64,000 bases of DNA from Ptiloglossa arizonensis. Lineage: Eukaryota > Arthropoda > Insecta > Hymenoptera > Colletidae. Shown here piece after piece: positions 49,721 to 63,600 of this stretch. Both the position numbers and the translations under genes were made by a program. The notes under the pieces are model-generated. The model saw nothing but the letters and a program-made list of their open reading frames with translations. It was not told the origin of the DNA and made no database searches. The stretch lies in NCBI RefSeq assembly GCF_051014685.1, contig NC_135051.1, positions 17,379,557 through 17,443,556 on the forward strand. The letters are read 5' to 3'. Numbering within the stretch: position 1 is the first letter of the stretch; each line of letters opens with the position of its first letter.

Positions 49721-50429
49721 TTAAATCATCGTTTCGCTTTCGGTTTTAGCCGCTCGCGCGCGAAAATGACGTGCGAACGCAACAAGATACGCCAGGGTAA
49801 CTCTTAGATAAAGTGCATCGCGTGCAGCTGCCTACACGCGCGCAACGCGATGCAACCCTTGTGCTCTTATTGTCGGCGTGGCAGCATCGTTCCGGCCGCG
49901 TTGCACGGCCGCCGTTGGAGGAAGAGAACGAACCGCGTCCACGCCGCGACGTAGCCGATCACGCGGTCCACCGTGATCGTTCGAGCAGCACTCGTACTCG
50001 CGGGGTTATAATGCAGCCGAGATCGGTATCTCTCGGCGATCGACTCGTTGATTTATAAGACGCCAGCGCGGAGATCGGTATCTGCCGCTCGTTCCCGCGT
50101 GTCCCGATGCGTCCAATTTATGTAGCACGCGACATACTCGCCCGAGTCGAAAACGATCCGAGAAAGAAGAGGGACGTTGCTTCGCGGTGTTTGCATGCGC
50201 GAGGAACGATCCTCTTGTCCACGCGGGTTTACCCCAGCCCCTCGTCCACCCACTGACCCTCTTTGTTGTGACAAACACGATTCGGTGGTAACGAGGGTTG
50301 CGGTGCACTTTATACGTCGGAACGACGACGGTTTTACCAATACATCGGCTGGTAATGATCCGAATAAAATGATTTTTATTGGGTTGGTCGGAGGGTACTG
50401 GATACAGACGGAGTAATGTTTTTGAAAAA

Positions 50430-51120
50430 GAAAAGGTGGGTGGAAGTGGGAGTATCGTTGGTGGAGATTATCGGTGGAGAGAGTGTACTCGTGGAAATTA
50501 GTACTGTTGTTTGGGATTGATAATGCAGGGTGTGATTGTTTTTGAAACGGAGGTGATCGTGGGATTGAGTAGTGTTGTTTGGGATTATCAGTGTTGAGAG
50601 TGATTGTGAAGAGGAAGTGATCGTAGAAATGAGTACTGTTGTTTGGGATTGCTAATACAGGGTGTGATTGTTCTTGAGGTGACTGTAGCATCAAGTACCA
50701 CTGTTTGGGATTATTAGTGTAGAATGATTGTGAAAAGAACGTGATCATAGAAATGAGTACTGTTGTTTGAGATTATTAATACAGGTTGTGATTGTTCTTG
50801 AAACAGAGGTGAGTGTTTGAGATTATTGACAGATTATGGGATTATTTTCGAAATGGAGATGACCGTAAGGACGAGTACCATCGTCTGGGTATTATTATTA
50901 GTATAGAGGGTGGTTGGTTTTGCAACGGAGACGACCCCAGAAATGGGCTACCATTGTTTGGAATCGTTAATATAGGAGTTATTTTCTACAGTACTGTTAC
51001 AACTATAACAAACTCCTTATTTTTTATTCGTTGCTGGAATTATGTGCGCGGTGTTAGCACACCGGCGAAACGAAATGAATGTTGTTAGTACCGTTACCTA
51101 GGATTATTGATACAGGAGTT
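50430..51120. repeat. Irregular tandem repeat, unit about 65-70 bp
   Basis: GTACTGTTGTTTGGGATT, AATACAGGGTGTGATTGTT and GAAACGGAGGTGATCG recur about eight times with growing divergence. The minus-strand ORF 50053-50748 is its translation. Confidence 0.82.
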
Positions 51121-52149
51121 GAGTGAAAATGTTTACGTCATCCACTGGGAGTGATAAAGTCTTCCGCGTATTTGCCACCGGATGATAATTTATTAATAAT
51201 AGTTTATTACCGATCGATTTTTAAACTTCACTCACAAGGAGGGGGTAATACAGTTCGAGAAGGAGAAAATTAATTTCTTTTCATTAAAGGGAATGTATAT
51301 CTGTGAAGAAAGAGTTTCCGTAATTTTCGAGACGTTTACCATTCATACTCGTTACCATTGATACTTTGAACTTTCGCGTATAATTTATTGCAATAAAACG
51401 TACACTTTCACCGCTATGAATTTTACGATAATTAACTTGTATCGGACGTCTTGTTGAAAGCAACGACATTCGACAAATTAAATTACCATACTCCGCGTAG
51501 GATTTTCATTCCCATCGATAATGCATTTGCAAGGAGAAATTTAAATGCACAAATGTTACGTTCCTTTCGCCGCGGTTGTAGTTAACATCTTTCGAGGAGC
51601 ATGTGTTTTCCTTCGAGCGAATTTAAAAACCAACGAGGGAGCAGAAAATTTTAAACAAGGAAACAAAACAGGTACTATTTAACTTCCACGCACATCGTAT
51701 TTTCCGCTCTTTACTTCGCCTGTTCTCTACATTATCATATACACGCATTGAAGTCACCAGACACGGAACACGCAGCGAAGTATAACGCTTATAAGCACGT
51801 ACGGTTGAATATTTTCGTTGTTTTCGAAGACACGAAAAATCAACATTTATCTAATAATTGATGTGATCAGTTGTCAACGCAATTTCGATATTATTGATTT
51901 TTGTTTTATTTCGATTAATAAAATCTCCCTTATCTCATTTGTAGCATAAACTGTGGACCGCTCTGTTAACGCTATAATTAAAAAGACACGAGTATCTGTT
52001 TATTGTTAGAGTAGACAATTTTTCTTTCCTTTCTTTCTTCCTTTGTTATAATTACAATCTATTTTTTGATAATAAGTAGTTGGAGTAGACATTTGATACG
52101 AAAACTCTGATGTGTCGATGTGTAAAATGATTCACAAAGGATTGAATAA

Positions 52150-52375
52150 TTGAAACAAAGAACAATCTGCAATATTCACGATTACTGTTTTCACAATACA
52201 TATTAGTAACTAACAAAGAGTAATCTGCACAGTTCACGAATACTATCTTCACAATACATATTAGTAACTAACAAAGAGTAATCTGCACAGTTCACGAATA
52301 CTATCTTCACAATACATATTAGTAACTAACAAAGAGCAATCTGTACAGTTCACGAATACTATTTTCACTAACAAA
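52150..52375. repeat. 58-bp tandem repeat, about 4 copies
   Basis: AACTAACAAAGAGTAATCTG and CACAGTTCACGAATACTAT recur at 58-59 bp spacing. The central two copies are nearly identical. Confidence 0.92.
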
Positions 52376-54279
52376 GAATCGTCTGGACAATTCCTGAACA
52401 TTGCTTCCGCAACATTATTTCGAAATCGTGCGATTAAATGTAATTTTCGTTACCAGAGACAACCCAAAGACAGATATAACAGACCTCGACGATACCTGCA
52501 TCGCTCTTGTCACGTTCCAAGGGTCATTTCGCAGAGCTTGGTTCCGATCTAGCGAGCAGGAGGTCGATTGTACGCGCGGATACCTAAATACGTGTGGGAC
52601 AGTTGGCCGAGTACATCGGTCACAAGGTTGATGAATTTATGCCGAGTGTTTGTGTCAAAAGACGGCAACGCGTACATCTATTTAGTGTCGGAAGACGGTA
52701 ACGGGGAAATTTATCGTTTCGTCGGCGTCCACGGCGTCGGCGGCCACCTCAATGGGCGGAGAAAAGAGAGGTGGCCTTTCCATAAATTCATTTCAGCTGT
52801 AAATTGTGAACGCGCCAAATGAGTACCGCTTCCATATTAGGCCGTGACTCACGAGTGGCGATACCGAAGGGTGGACCTCGATCTATTTGTACTGAGCGTT
52901 CTGCAAGATTGTGTATCGCGTTTCCTCGTGTATTTACCAACATCTTGAAGATATTAGGTCGCTACGCGAGTTCTGTCCGCCCGTCTCGTTCGTATAAATT
53001 GCTATTATCGTTTCAGGGTCGCAACAAGGGTCAGTACCGATCCTCGCCAATTTTAATGAAATTTGGCAGGTATATAGAGCCACGTGTAAGAGCAATCATA
53101 AACGAGATCCGTGAGTAGAATAAATGCAAAGTTTGGAAAAAACACTCGGCTAGGTATATACTCACGAACAATGGTAACTCTGACGTAGGTCAAACGTGGA
53201 AGATTGGTGATATTTTTACATGAGATTTTCACGCTGTAGTATCAATTTATGTTTGAATTCTTACTAAGATGAATTTAAACGAAATTTTTACTCTTGTTTA
53301 CGGTAGAGTTATTGTTGGTTACTCTACTATTGGAGTATTCTTGATCGAGAGGTTTTTCAAAATTTTGTATTTATTTTTCTTATAACTGTCTGGATATCTA
53401 CATCTATAATTTCGAGTACGATTGTTGGATATATTGGACCTTAGTTTACAAAGTTTCATTAAAATTGGTGAAGATCAATAAACGTTCCTCTTGCAAGGGA
53501 CAAATGGTTCCAGAGCTTGAAGAATACTGGAACAAGATCTTTGATTTTGTACGAAAGTGTCTTCGATTGTTTAAAATTCTTCAAAGAATAGATTTTACGG
53601 ACAAATATTATCGAAAAGTAATATTTTCTCTCGAGTTTCTTATTTCTCTACACTGAGTCTTGAAGGACCCGTAAGTTCCGTAGAGTTAACCCTAGGATCG
53701 AAATATAATTTATATAATTTTACTTACTCCGATTCTCTGCGTTTCAATCCACAATAATTTCTTTTCTTTTCATTCTTTTATTTCATTTCGTTCCATAGTA
53801 CTCAGACTCCCGAACAATAAATCCCTTAATAAAAAAAAATTTCTAACACCTCCAGTGAATAGAGACGATGTTGCTTCCTCGACGAACGTGTATTTCGTTC
53901 GAAGGATTTCTAAAGAAAAATTTCAAAAATTTCCAATAAAGAAAAGTATCTCCGGTGAACGTCCATTAGAGATGATTTCGCTTCCCCGATGGAAATCGAT
54001 GTAAAGTCGTTCGAGATCGACGCACAGGCGGTCGGTGGTAGGTTGCGGCAATAAACCACGCACTAACACCGAAAAAGGAAAGGTTCGACGCGTAGTCGCA
54101 ATCAATCGGTAGACCCGGGTGACTTTTAATTTATATCATCGCGTTTTAAGTGACTGCCGTAATGGGGCTAGGAAATTTATAAGCGAGCAGCATCCAACCG
54201 CGTGGGCGATTGTTTACGATGATTGCGGTCCACCGGCTTAAATTTAATAACGAATTTGATTTCGTCACGGTGTTCGAGG

Positions 54280-54314
54280 AGCTGCTCGCTCGCTGCTCGC
54301 TCGCTCGCTCGCGT
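54280..54314. repeat. (GCTC)n microsatellite
   Basis: About eight GCTC units with one GCTG interruption. Confidence 0.9.
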
Positions 54315-55724
54315 GGCCGTGGGGACACGACCGGTGTGTTAATGAGGGAACACGTTTATCGCGACCTTTAACGAGGCGACGCTAATTGCGCGCCATTAAA
54401 CCGTATTTCGGACGGAAAAGAAATTTGCGAGCGCCGCTTTGAATACGTCCTCCCGTATACTCGATGCTTTCACGATCAATTGTTTTCGTCACGCTGTACG
54501 TACACACGTGTAACTCGCGGAACAGTTTGTAAAACGAATGGACGCCATTAACGGTTATATACGAGGATGTGGCCGATTCGAGCGCATCGTTTCTCTTAAC
54601 GTACCGTATTTCCACGGTCGCGTTGGTCAACGATAGAATTTCTATTGTCACTCGGTTAACAATACCGAGGTGTTTCGTCAGGTGTATTCGAGACCGCGAA
54701 TACTTAACGTCCTCGAGCGATAAAATTACTTTTCCTTGGCAATTTGCGATGGAGGATGGTCTTTCTAGTTTCGTTCTCTTAACGAAGTGAGCTTCTCGAA
54801 TTCATACTCCATCGATGGGTGAAAAATAAAGTTTTGAACTCCTGTTGTGGATATAATGGAGTCACGGTTTGTTTTATAGTGTTTCAAGGTGTGAAAGTTT
54901 TATAGTTTTGTATTTGAATCGCGACTAGCTCTATTTTCTTAATGTAAGAAAATCAGCTTCTGTTCACAAAGTCGTTCAATGTCTAAAATCGACTTAAAAA
55001 AAATATTTTGATTAATGGAGGCTCTATTTGATAAGATTGCTTTGATAAGAAGATAAAGTGAGTTGTATGTAGATGTTGCTCTAGAGGTTTTGTATGCAGA
55101 AACACTATAAAAGGATCTGTGAGTTCATTATATTGATTATAGAGTGTGTCATTTTGAAAGCTCGAAAATATTGAAGCTTCCAAAGCAGCATAAGTCCACT
55201 CTTTGACACTACTTGAGTAATCGATACAACTATGTTTTCGACATAGTTAAATTTATCTAGAAATATCAGAAAGAATATAAAAATCTCTGTAAAGGTTTCT
55301 TCAACGTTAATGATATACAAAACATTGCATGGTAGATAGTACAAGCTCGTAACATTATAACGTGGTTGATATTTCTCGGAAAGATACCATAAAATTTGCA
55401 AAATATCGCGACATAAAGAAACATCGTCTACACTTATAGAAACTTAACGATGGAATAGGTACACCGGAATATTATTACGCTGGAATTTTTTTACAATGTA
55501 TCCCGATATTGAGAAACGGAGAAACGATGATTCTAAATGTGAAATTTAGTACGGTGATTAAATTCGATAAAGGTTTCCTCGGTCGGAGAGAATTTTTTGT
55601 AAATAAATCCATTGAGAACGATCGCGACGAATTATCCAACGATTTCTAATCGTTTCTTTCCAATCTATTCAATTTCTAATGCAACTTTGGGATTTTACAA
55701 CTTCAATACTTTTCACGAAGAAGG

Positions 55725-55800
55725 TGATTACGTTCAACGATGTTAAAATTATTCAACGATGTTAAAAATATCCAACGATGTTAAAAATATTCAACGATAC
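55725..55800. repeat. 19-bp tandem repeat
   Basis: TTCAACGATGTTAAAAATA and close variants, four copies. Confidence 0.88.
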
Positions 55801-56415
55801 GAACGATATTCTCGAAGAAGGAATTAAAGAAAGATCGATCGGTTATTAAAGAAGATAAAGAAAATTATTTTCCATTTTTATCAAAATGGCGATTGGTGAA
55901 CTTCGATTCCATCGAAAGTGCCACTCTCAGTTCGTTTCTTTCTCCGGAGATTCTTTGCACTTTGCAACGGTATAGATCGTTTCGTCGAACTCGACAGCCC
56001 TCGCGAATAATGCCATTACATACTCGTTACACTTGCGGGTTAACTTTACAACGCGATCGTTACGTTCGGCCACGAAGAAACTCGGGTGTTACCGCCGAAA
56101 GGACTCCATATTTCAATACATTGCATTACAAGCTGTTGGCAAATGGATCTACTTTCACACGTTGCCGATCCAGAGCCACGGCGGACCTAACGCGCGGTTT
56201 CTACCAGCTCGCAGATGATTTACACCGCTGCAAAAGCGTTAGTTTATTATCCTTGGCGTTCGCGGAGCTGCGCCCGATAATCGTGAAATCTCCCTGACCG
56301 GAAGACGGCCTGGTCCCGCCATTTAACCCCGTTCTATTCCCAACAGAATTCTGTGCAACAGTTGTACTTTCATTTATGCGTTTTTGCTTCGGTTTTGGAA
56401 CTTCTTTGATAAATA

Positions 56416-56546
56416 TTGGGTTGTTTGGAGAGTCATTTCGTTTTTTTTTTGGTGAAGATGGAACAGGATTTTTTTAGAGCGTATTAACATTTTATTAAAT
56501 TATGTATTCTCTATTTTGGAAAAGGAAATGACTCTGAAATACCTAA
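56416..56546 (-). mobile_element. Mariner-type MITE, copy 3 (131 bp, TA target site)
   Basis: Begins TTGGGTTGTTTGGAGAGTCA and ends ATGACTCTGAAATACCTAA, with TA at 56414-56415 and 56547-56548. The interior (TTTTTAGAGCGTATTAACAT, TTATTAAATTATGTATTCTC) is that of copies 1 and 2, in the orientation of copy 2. The right end is more diverged than the left. Confidence 0.85.
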
Positions 56547-56933
56547 TAGAAAATTGTCTGTACCAAAGTTTGTATTAAAAATTTGTGTTAAAACCTTTTG
56601 TCTATGCAATGAGGTGTAAAGTTAATTTCAAAGTAAGATCAGTCGTCTTCGTTTGAATTGGATGGAATTTCCAAGGGAATCATTTTCTCTGTGTGCAATA
56701 GCAATTGTTTATAGGTTTCCAGTCTGTCAGATACGATGCAACATCTTTCTTTCTTTTTCTAAATCAAAAGTCACTCTTTGCTTTTATAACAACGTTACAA
56801 CTTTACGTGTATTCACTTTTGAAAATATAGTTTCTCAATTCTAAATACGTAAACGTATATTTATTTAATTCTGATAATTGTATTTAGCATATAGTGACAT
56901 TTTTAGCAAAATGGACCATCTCATCCAGAACCA

Positions 56934-57391
56934 CCCTATATAAAACATACTCTCTTCCTTCGAATAATAATCGTACTAACTGCATACTGAAATATTTCAA
57001 AAAATAGCTTATCCAATCTAAAATCATATTAAATGAAAAAATTGTTACAGGTACAGATAAATCGCCCTACTAAATAAAAAATAGATACTGGAGAGATGGT
57101 GATAAGAAAAACCGAGCAAAAATGTCGAAAATTAGATTCTATATAACACATACTATGTAAAATATAGCACCTGTCACTAAAACATCCCTATGTAAAACAT
57201 ACTCTTCCTTCGAATAATAATCGTCCTAACTGCACACTGAAATTTTTCAAAAACTACCTCATCCAACCTAAAATCGTCTTAAACGAAAAAACTTGTCATA
57301 GATACAAATAAATCGCCCTACAAAATAAAAACTAGACACTAGAGGAGCGGTAATAGGAATAACCGAGCAAAAATATCGAAAATTAGATTGT
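56934..57391. repeat. About 250-bp tandem duplication
   Basis: Copies 56934-57137 and 57186-57391 share CTTCCTTCGAATAATAATCG, AATAAATCGCCCTAC and GTCGAAAATTAGATT (with small changes). Confidence 0.9.
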
Positions 57392-58009
57392 TCGCGAAGA
57401 AATCGAATCGTTCGTGGATCGCCGCGATCTCGAGCCGGATAAGGGTTATCGAGCTAGAAATCCCTTTCCCTTCGTGGCCCTCCTTGCGGACAAGGGGCCG
57501 TACACGCCGAGGGGGGAGTGTGAGAGCCGCGAGGGCAGTGGGTATTTTATTGCGCGACGCGATACGATCGTGCTCGTTACCTTTAATAAGATCGCTCGCG
57601 AGGCATAAAATCGCGAGGGCATAATAATAACGTCCCGCGAGCGCATCGCCGACCACGGACAATGTTGTTGTAGGTGGAAGTGTGACGCATCACCGTTTGA
57701 AATACTGCTATCAACGTCACGTTTCACCGGTCGGAGGGTACGAGTCGTACGTAGAGGGGCCCCCCTCGAGATTTAGCGCTTGTCAGGCCCGTATCGTTCC
57801 AGTTTTACCGCCGCGGGTGTTTCGAATCGCTCGTATATCGCGCCCCGCTAATTAGCGGACAGCTAATTAGCGTTGCGCGCCGGTTTTGCGGGTCTCAATC
57901 GCGCCGAATTCACGTGGCGGATGCGCACGGAACGTCGCGCAACCGCTCAGCGAACGATCGACGTTCAACGCACGGAACAGCTCGGGATTGGCTGCACGGG
58001 ATCTACCTG

Positions 58010-58690
58010 GGATATTCGATTCGATTGGAGAACGAGAACGAGGATGATATTGACTTTGAATTCATTTCTGTGGATCTCTTTTAATAAGTTTAACAATTTT
58101 TTTATTTTTCAAAGAAGATCTGATATAGGATTCCCCTCCTGGGAATTCGATTGGATTGGAGAACGAGAACGAGGATGATATTGACTTTGAATTCATTTCT
58201 GTGGATCTCTTTTAATAAGTTTAACAATTTTTTTATTTTTCAAAGAAGATCTGATATAGGATTCCCCTCCTGGGAATTCGATTGGATTGGAGAACGAGAA
58301 CGAAGATGATATTGACTTTGAATTAATTTCTGTGGATCTCTTTTAACGAGTTTAACAATTTCTTTATTTTATTTTTTTATTTTTTAAAGAAGATTTTATA
58401 CGGGAAATAGCTCAGGACTGGCCCTTCTGGGAATTCGATTGGATTGGAGAATCAGAACTAAGATGATTTGACTTTGAATTAATTTCTGTGGATCTCTTTT
58501 AATAAGTTTAACAATTTCTTTATTTATCAAAGAAGATGTATTGCACGTAGTAGCTCGGGACTACCTCTGGGAATTCGATTTGATTCGAAATAGAAAGCTA
58601 GGATAATCTTCACTTTGAATTAATTCCTGTGGATCTCTTTTAATAATTTTAACAATTTCTTTATTTACCAAAGAAGATCTAATATTATAC
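58010..58690. repeat. 131-bp tandem repeat, about 5 copies
   Basis: TTGGAGAACGAGAACGA occurs at 58025, 58156 and 58287, exactly 131 bp apart. The first two units are essentially identical, and the later two or three are shorter and more diverged. All hold TCTGTGGATCTCTTTTAA. Confidence 0.93.
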
Positions 58691-59864
58691 CAAGGTTGAA
58701 ACGTGTAAGTTGGATTTTGATGTCAGTGTAGAATTGTTTGAGACCTTTCTCTATGAATTGAACAAATTTTTTATTTGGGATAATTCTGTGTAAAATGATC
58801 CACTTTTGCTAGAAATATCGATACCTAATAAACGTAGTCGTTACTCGTAGAACTAAATAATAATCTTTGATTAAGAAGTTGAGTAAATCTGATTTAACTT
58901 TTGTTTAAAACATTTCTTTGGCCGATTAGAAATGCCTGGAAAGTGGCGATCAAACTTACGAAGCATACATTTTAAATATTCTTAACAAACTTATAAATTT
59001 TTAATTTTTCTAAGAATCATAATCATCATTCCCCTTGCTAAAATCGATCAAATTGAATATCTATAAAGAATACAATCCCTTTGACAGTATATTTCAAATT
59101 TAAATAAAAATTGTTCCTCCCAGTTTAATTTTTACAGTAGAAAATTAAAAAAAATTCGTCGTTTATAAGGCACGGAAGCACAGACCGTGCAAGAAAAAGT
59201 TCAGAACCGTAATACGACTTGTTCTCCTATAATGAAATCGTGAAAGTACTAGTATTAATACAATCGCTCTTTCGAGTGATTTCAATGCGTGGTAATGGTA
59301 CCAGTGCTCGACTCGAAGTATCATAATGGTATATAATAACCTTTAATCGAATAACATAAATTTACATATATTTTCGTTTTATGGCTCGTGATCGACGAAG
59401 AAAAAAAATTAGTAAACTCGATGATCACTAATCTATGCAAATCTCCGAGAAAACGTTAATCGTTGTTCTATACATTTCTATAGAAAAAAAAACAAAAAAA
59501 AAAAAAAAAAATACCTAATCGTTCTAGTCCAGTTGAAGAACAAATTGGAATACTTTTCTAAACTGTACCTTGACATTCACTACCTACTTCGTAGTTCTTG
59601 CACGCGTTGAGAACACTACTGTTCGAGTCGAAAATGGGAGCGCCTGCTTCGCTATGCGTCGCTATGCGTTGAATCGTTATCACGTGTCAAATTGTCGCGA
59701 CGGCATAACATTTACCCACTTTAAAGTTAACCCAAAGTGCTCGACAGACGATGCTCCGATAAGTCTGCTTTTCCCGTAACGTTTAAGAAACCAAACCACC
59801 TGGGAACACAAGGCAGACAAACTATTCAAGAACCCTTTGCTTTCGAAATAAGTTATATACAGGG

Positions 59865-60055
59865 TGGTCAGCTTAATTCGATCAACTTTTCAATGTAATT
59901 AAATCGGATTGAAATTAGTTCAGAATTAGTAAAATAATAAATCGTCGATTAGTTCGAGAGAAGAAAACACCGATGAAATAAAAATTCGACCATCTTTGTG
60001 CAAATAATGTATACAACTCTTCAAACTGTACACAGGGTGGACCACTTAATTCGAT
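59865..60055. repeat. Two ACAGGGTGG repeats, 163 bp apart
   Basis: ACAGGGTGGTCAGCTTAATT at 59869 and ACAGGGTGGACCACTTAATT at 60032, each followed by CGAT(C/T)AACT. A complement of the same core (ACCACCCTATATAA) lies at about 56931. This looks like a piece of a dispersed repeat family. Confidence 0.55.
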
Positions 60056-60984
60056 TAACTCGATTCTTTTTGTAAAAAGTGGAGGAATGAAAATTTTCTT
60101 TTATCACGTATAATAGAATTTCACAGGACCTCCATGGTAACGTCAATTTAATTTTTCCGTGTTTTTTTTCCTATGTTAATTTTCAAAGTCACCTTCAACA
60201 TTTTTATGCTCAACCCTCATAATTTCGTTACGAGAAACATGCTTGTATTTCAGCTCGTTGAATATGTCTTGTGACTTTGAAAACACACAAAAGAAAAGAT
60301 ATATAAAAAATTAAACGAATAAAATAAGTTTGGTCAATCTCGTCGTTTCACTCTCATCGATGTAAAATGCAAACGACACACAAACGAACAACTCCTATCA
60401 ATGAGTTATCTTGTCTCGATCTAAGACTTTTTGTTCAGGACGACTTCTGAAGTATGTCGACGTAGTTCGTCGGTTTCGTTTCGGACCACCCGGTACACTC
60501 GTATCACTTCCTACGATTTCTCATGTTTCGGTTTGGAATTCGACATAGTAAAAAAAATTCATCCTTGCCGCGTGTTTCCACGTCGAGAACGGATCAGTCA
60601 TACTCTCTGTTGGAAACGATTCCAGCGGCGGTCTCCGTGGAATGACTCGCCGAAAGAGTGACCTGTCGCTAACCACAGTTAGTCATTAGCCTTTTCTTCG
60701 TCGGGTCAGACGCGGTGACTCACCGGTGTACCGAATTTGAAATTAATTCCGTTCGTCTGCACGCGAGCATCGGGGCTCCAGTCATTAACACGAAAGGCAT
60801 CGTCGTTCAGCCGCGGCGTGGCAAGCAACGTGGAATCGTGCTTTCTTGCGCGGCGAACTTGGCAAAAAGTCCACTCTATTATCGCTTCGGAAGTGGCTCG
60901 CAACGAAACTCAATTATGCGTGCACGTTGAGCATGCGATGGGCATTCGCGGGTCGTTTGTTGCTTTCTGAGGCCACCTCCGGGT

Positions 60985-61890
60985 CCTTCGATCGTGAAAG
61001 TGGATGCTGATGATTGAAAACTGACCTTAACAGATCTCGATGAAAGTGGAGGCCGACGATTGAAAATTGGCCTTAACAGATCTCGATGAAAGTGGAGGCC
61101 GACGATTGAAAATTGGCCATAATAGATCTTGATGAAAATGGAAGCTGATGGTTGAGAAACTGACCTTAATAGATCTTGATAAAAATGGAAGCTGATGAAT
61201 GAAAACTGACCTTAATAGATCTCGATGAAAGTGGAGGCTGATGATTGAAAACTGACCTTAATAGATCTCGATGAAAGTGGAGGCTGATGATTGAAAACTG
61301 ACCTTAATAGATCTCGATGAAAGTGGAGGCTGATGATTGAAAACTGACCTTAATAGATCTCGATGAAAGTGGAGGCTGATTATTGAAAACTGTTCTTAAT
61401 AGATCTTGATAGAAATGGAGGTCGATGATTGAAAATTGACCTTAACAGATTTCGATGAAAATAGAGGCTGATGATTGAAAACTAACGTTAACAGATCTCG
61501 ATGAAAATAGAGGGTGATAATTGAAAACTGACCTTAACAGATCTCGATGAAAATAGAGGGTGATAATTGAAAACTGACCTTAACAGATCTTGATAGAAAT
61601 GCAGGCCAATGATTGAAAACTAACTTTAACAGATTTCGATAAAAGTGAAGGCTGATGGTTGAAAACTGACCTTAATAGATCCTGATGAAAGTGGAGGCTG
61701 ATGACTGAAAACACACATTAATAGATCTCAATGAAAATCGAAGCTGATGATTGAAAACAGACCTTAATGCATCTCAATGAAAATGGAGGCTGATGATTGA
61801 AAACTGACCTTAATAAATCTTGATAGAAATGGAGACTGATGGTTGAAAACAGACAACAGATCTCGATAGAAATGGAGGTCGATGATTAAA
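60985..61890. repeat. 46-bp minisatellite, about 19 copies
   Basis: Units are GATCTCGATGAAAGTGGAGG plus CTGATGATTGAAAACTGACCTTAATA. Copies in 61,220-61,380 are identical, while flanking copies carry shared variants (GAAAATAGAGGGTGATAATT twice). This is typical of expansion from the centre. Confidence 0.95.
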
Positions 61891-63109
61891 AACTGTACGT
61901 TCCATCGTACCACGAAATTTCAAACAACTTTTAAAATATAGACATTATAATATAACATTCAATGCACTTTCAACTTTGCAATGTATTGATATAATATTTA
62001 CACAGTACATCTTATCATATCTTCGTTTGTGTCATTCTTTTTGTCAAGAATGGATAAAATAATCTAACTATTCCTAAATATCATCAGCACCATAGTTTTC
62101 AAATCGAAAATGCAATCACTATTATATACGTACTTTAAATACATGGTTCACTCTGTGTCGACTAATCGTTCTCTTTCGCATAATCGACGCTCTACTGTAC
62201 AGTTATACCGAGAGCTAAAGCGATAGAAGAGATTTACACGACGTTCTAATGATTACTTTAGGAATACTCCAAGATTAGAAATTATCTTCAGAAATGCTTA
62301 AGTAAACCATTGTGGAAAGATTTACTCGCACAATTTTGTGCAAGCAATTCCTCTGAAAATATACAGGCACGAAGTTTCAAATTTTTATCTTACATTTTTC
62401 GTACATATGCTTCAAAATAGAACCAGAATAATGTTTCTAGCTTCGGTAAGTTCCATGTAAATAATATTTGAACGTTTCTGATCAATCATTCCGTAGTGTC
62501 TTTAACGAGTGAAATACTATACAAAATAGGATTGAAAGTAAGCGAAATATACAATTCTTACAACTCGAGTATTTTTCAATTCAAGGAAGTTATCCCTTCG
62601 ATGCAACTATGTGGATAATTATAGACCGTATTCTATTTTCACTGCACCATTGAAATCGCAATGGCCGATTCGAGCACCCTTCGAGAATAAATTTAATACC
62701 AGGGGATAGGTTAGCATTAAGCTGACCAGAACTCTTTCATGGTGGTTTCGTCTAAGAACAAGGCGAGCTAATGAAGCCTTTTGTAGCGAACGACTGTCTA
62801 TCGACTGGCATTCCTCCGATCGAATTGGAAAAAAATATCTTATTCTAAGATACGCGGCAGGTTGGCGTATAGAGTCCGAAACCAATGGGAGAACAGGATT
62901 TTCATTAGCATAATCGTCCAGTTATTCTTCCACGGATCGATTCTTACGATAACCCGCATACCTACCGGAAATTGAAAATATCCTAATAAAGATTTTCCTT
63001 CGTTGACTTTGTCGCTTTAAAGTCATTTGAATAACCAAGTGTCTTCGTCGACGATTCCCCGTGCTCCGATCGGTAATTACGAGTGAAATTTCTTTCTTTA
63101 AACTTTCAT

Positions 63110-63600
63110 CGGTAAACTTCGTTACGAATAAATGAAAAATAAATAAATAAATAAATAAATAAATAAAATCGTGAAATAAATACAATTTTTTTCTTTAAAC
63201 TTTCATCGGTGTATTCTAAAACTCGAAGAGAAAGAAAAAATAATAATTATTCACGGTTTAATTTTACGTTCTTCGTTAGTAATAAACGAAAAATAAATAA
63301 ATAAATAAAATCGTGAAATAAATACAATTTTTTTCTTTAAACTTTCATCGGTGTATTCTAAAACTTTAAGAGAAAGAAAAAACGATAATTATCCACGGTT
63401 TAATTTTACGTTCTTCGTTACAAATAAACGAAAAATAAATAAAATCGTGAAATAAATAAAATTTCTTTCTTTAAACTTTCATCGGTGTATTCTAAAACTT
63501 TAAGAGAAAGAAAAAACGATAATTATCCACGGTTTAATTTTACGTTCTCCGTTACGAATAAACGAAAAATAAATAAATAAATAAGTAAATAAAACCGTGG
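63110..63600. repeat. 134-142 bp tandem repeat with AATA microsatellite, 3-4 copies
   Basis: CGTGAAATAAATACAATTTT anchors at 63170, 63312 and 63446. Each unit ends in an (AAAT)n run of different length and holds CTTTCATCGGTGTATTCTAA and CACGGTTTAATTTTACGTTC. Confidence 0.92.

Noticed and set aside
55893..56297. 134-codon plus-strand ORF
   Set aside because: No family resemblance, and the frame does not fit any splice sites. Similar CpG-rich patches give such ORFs by chance.
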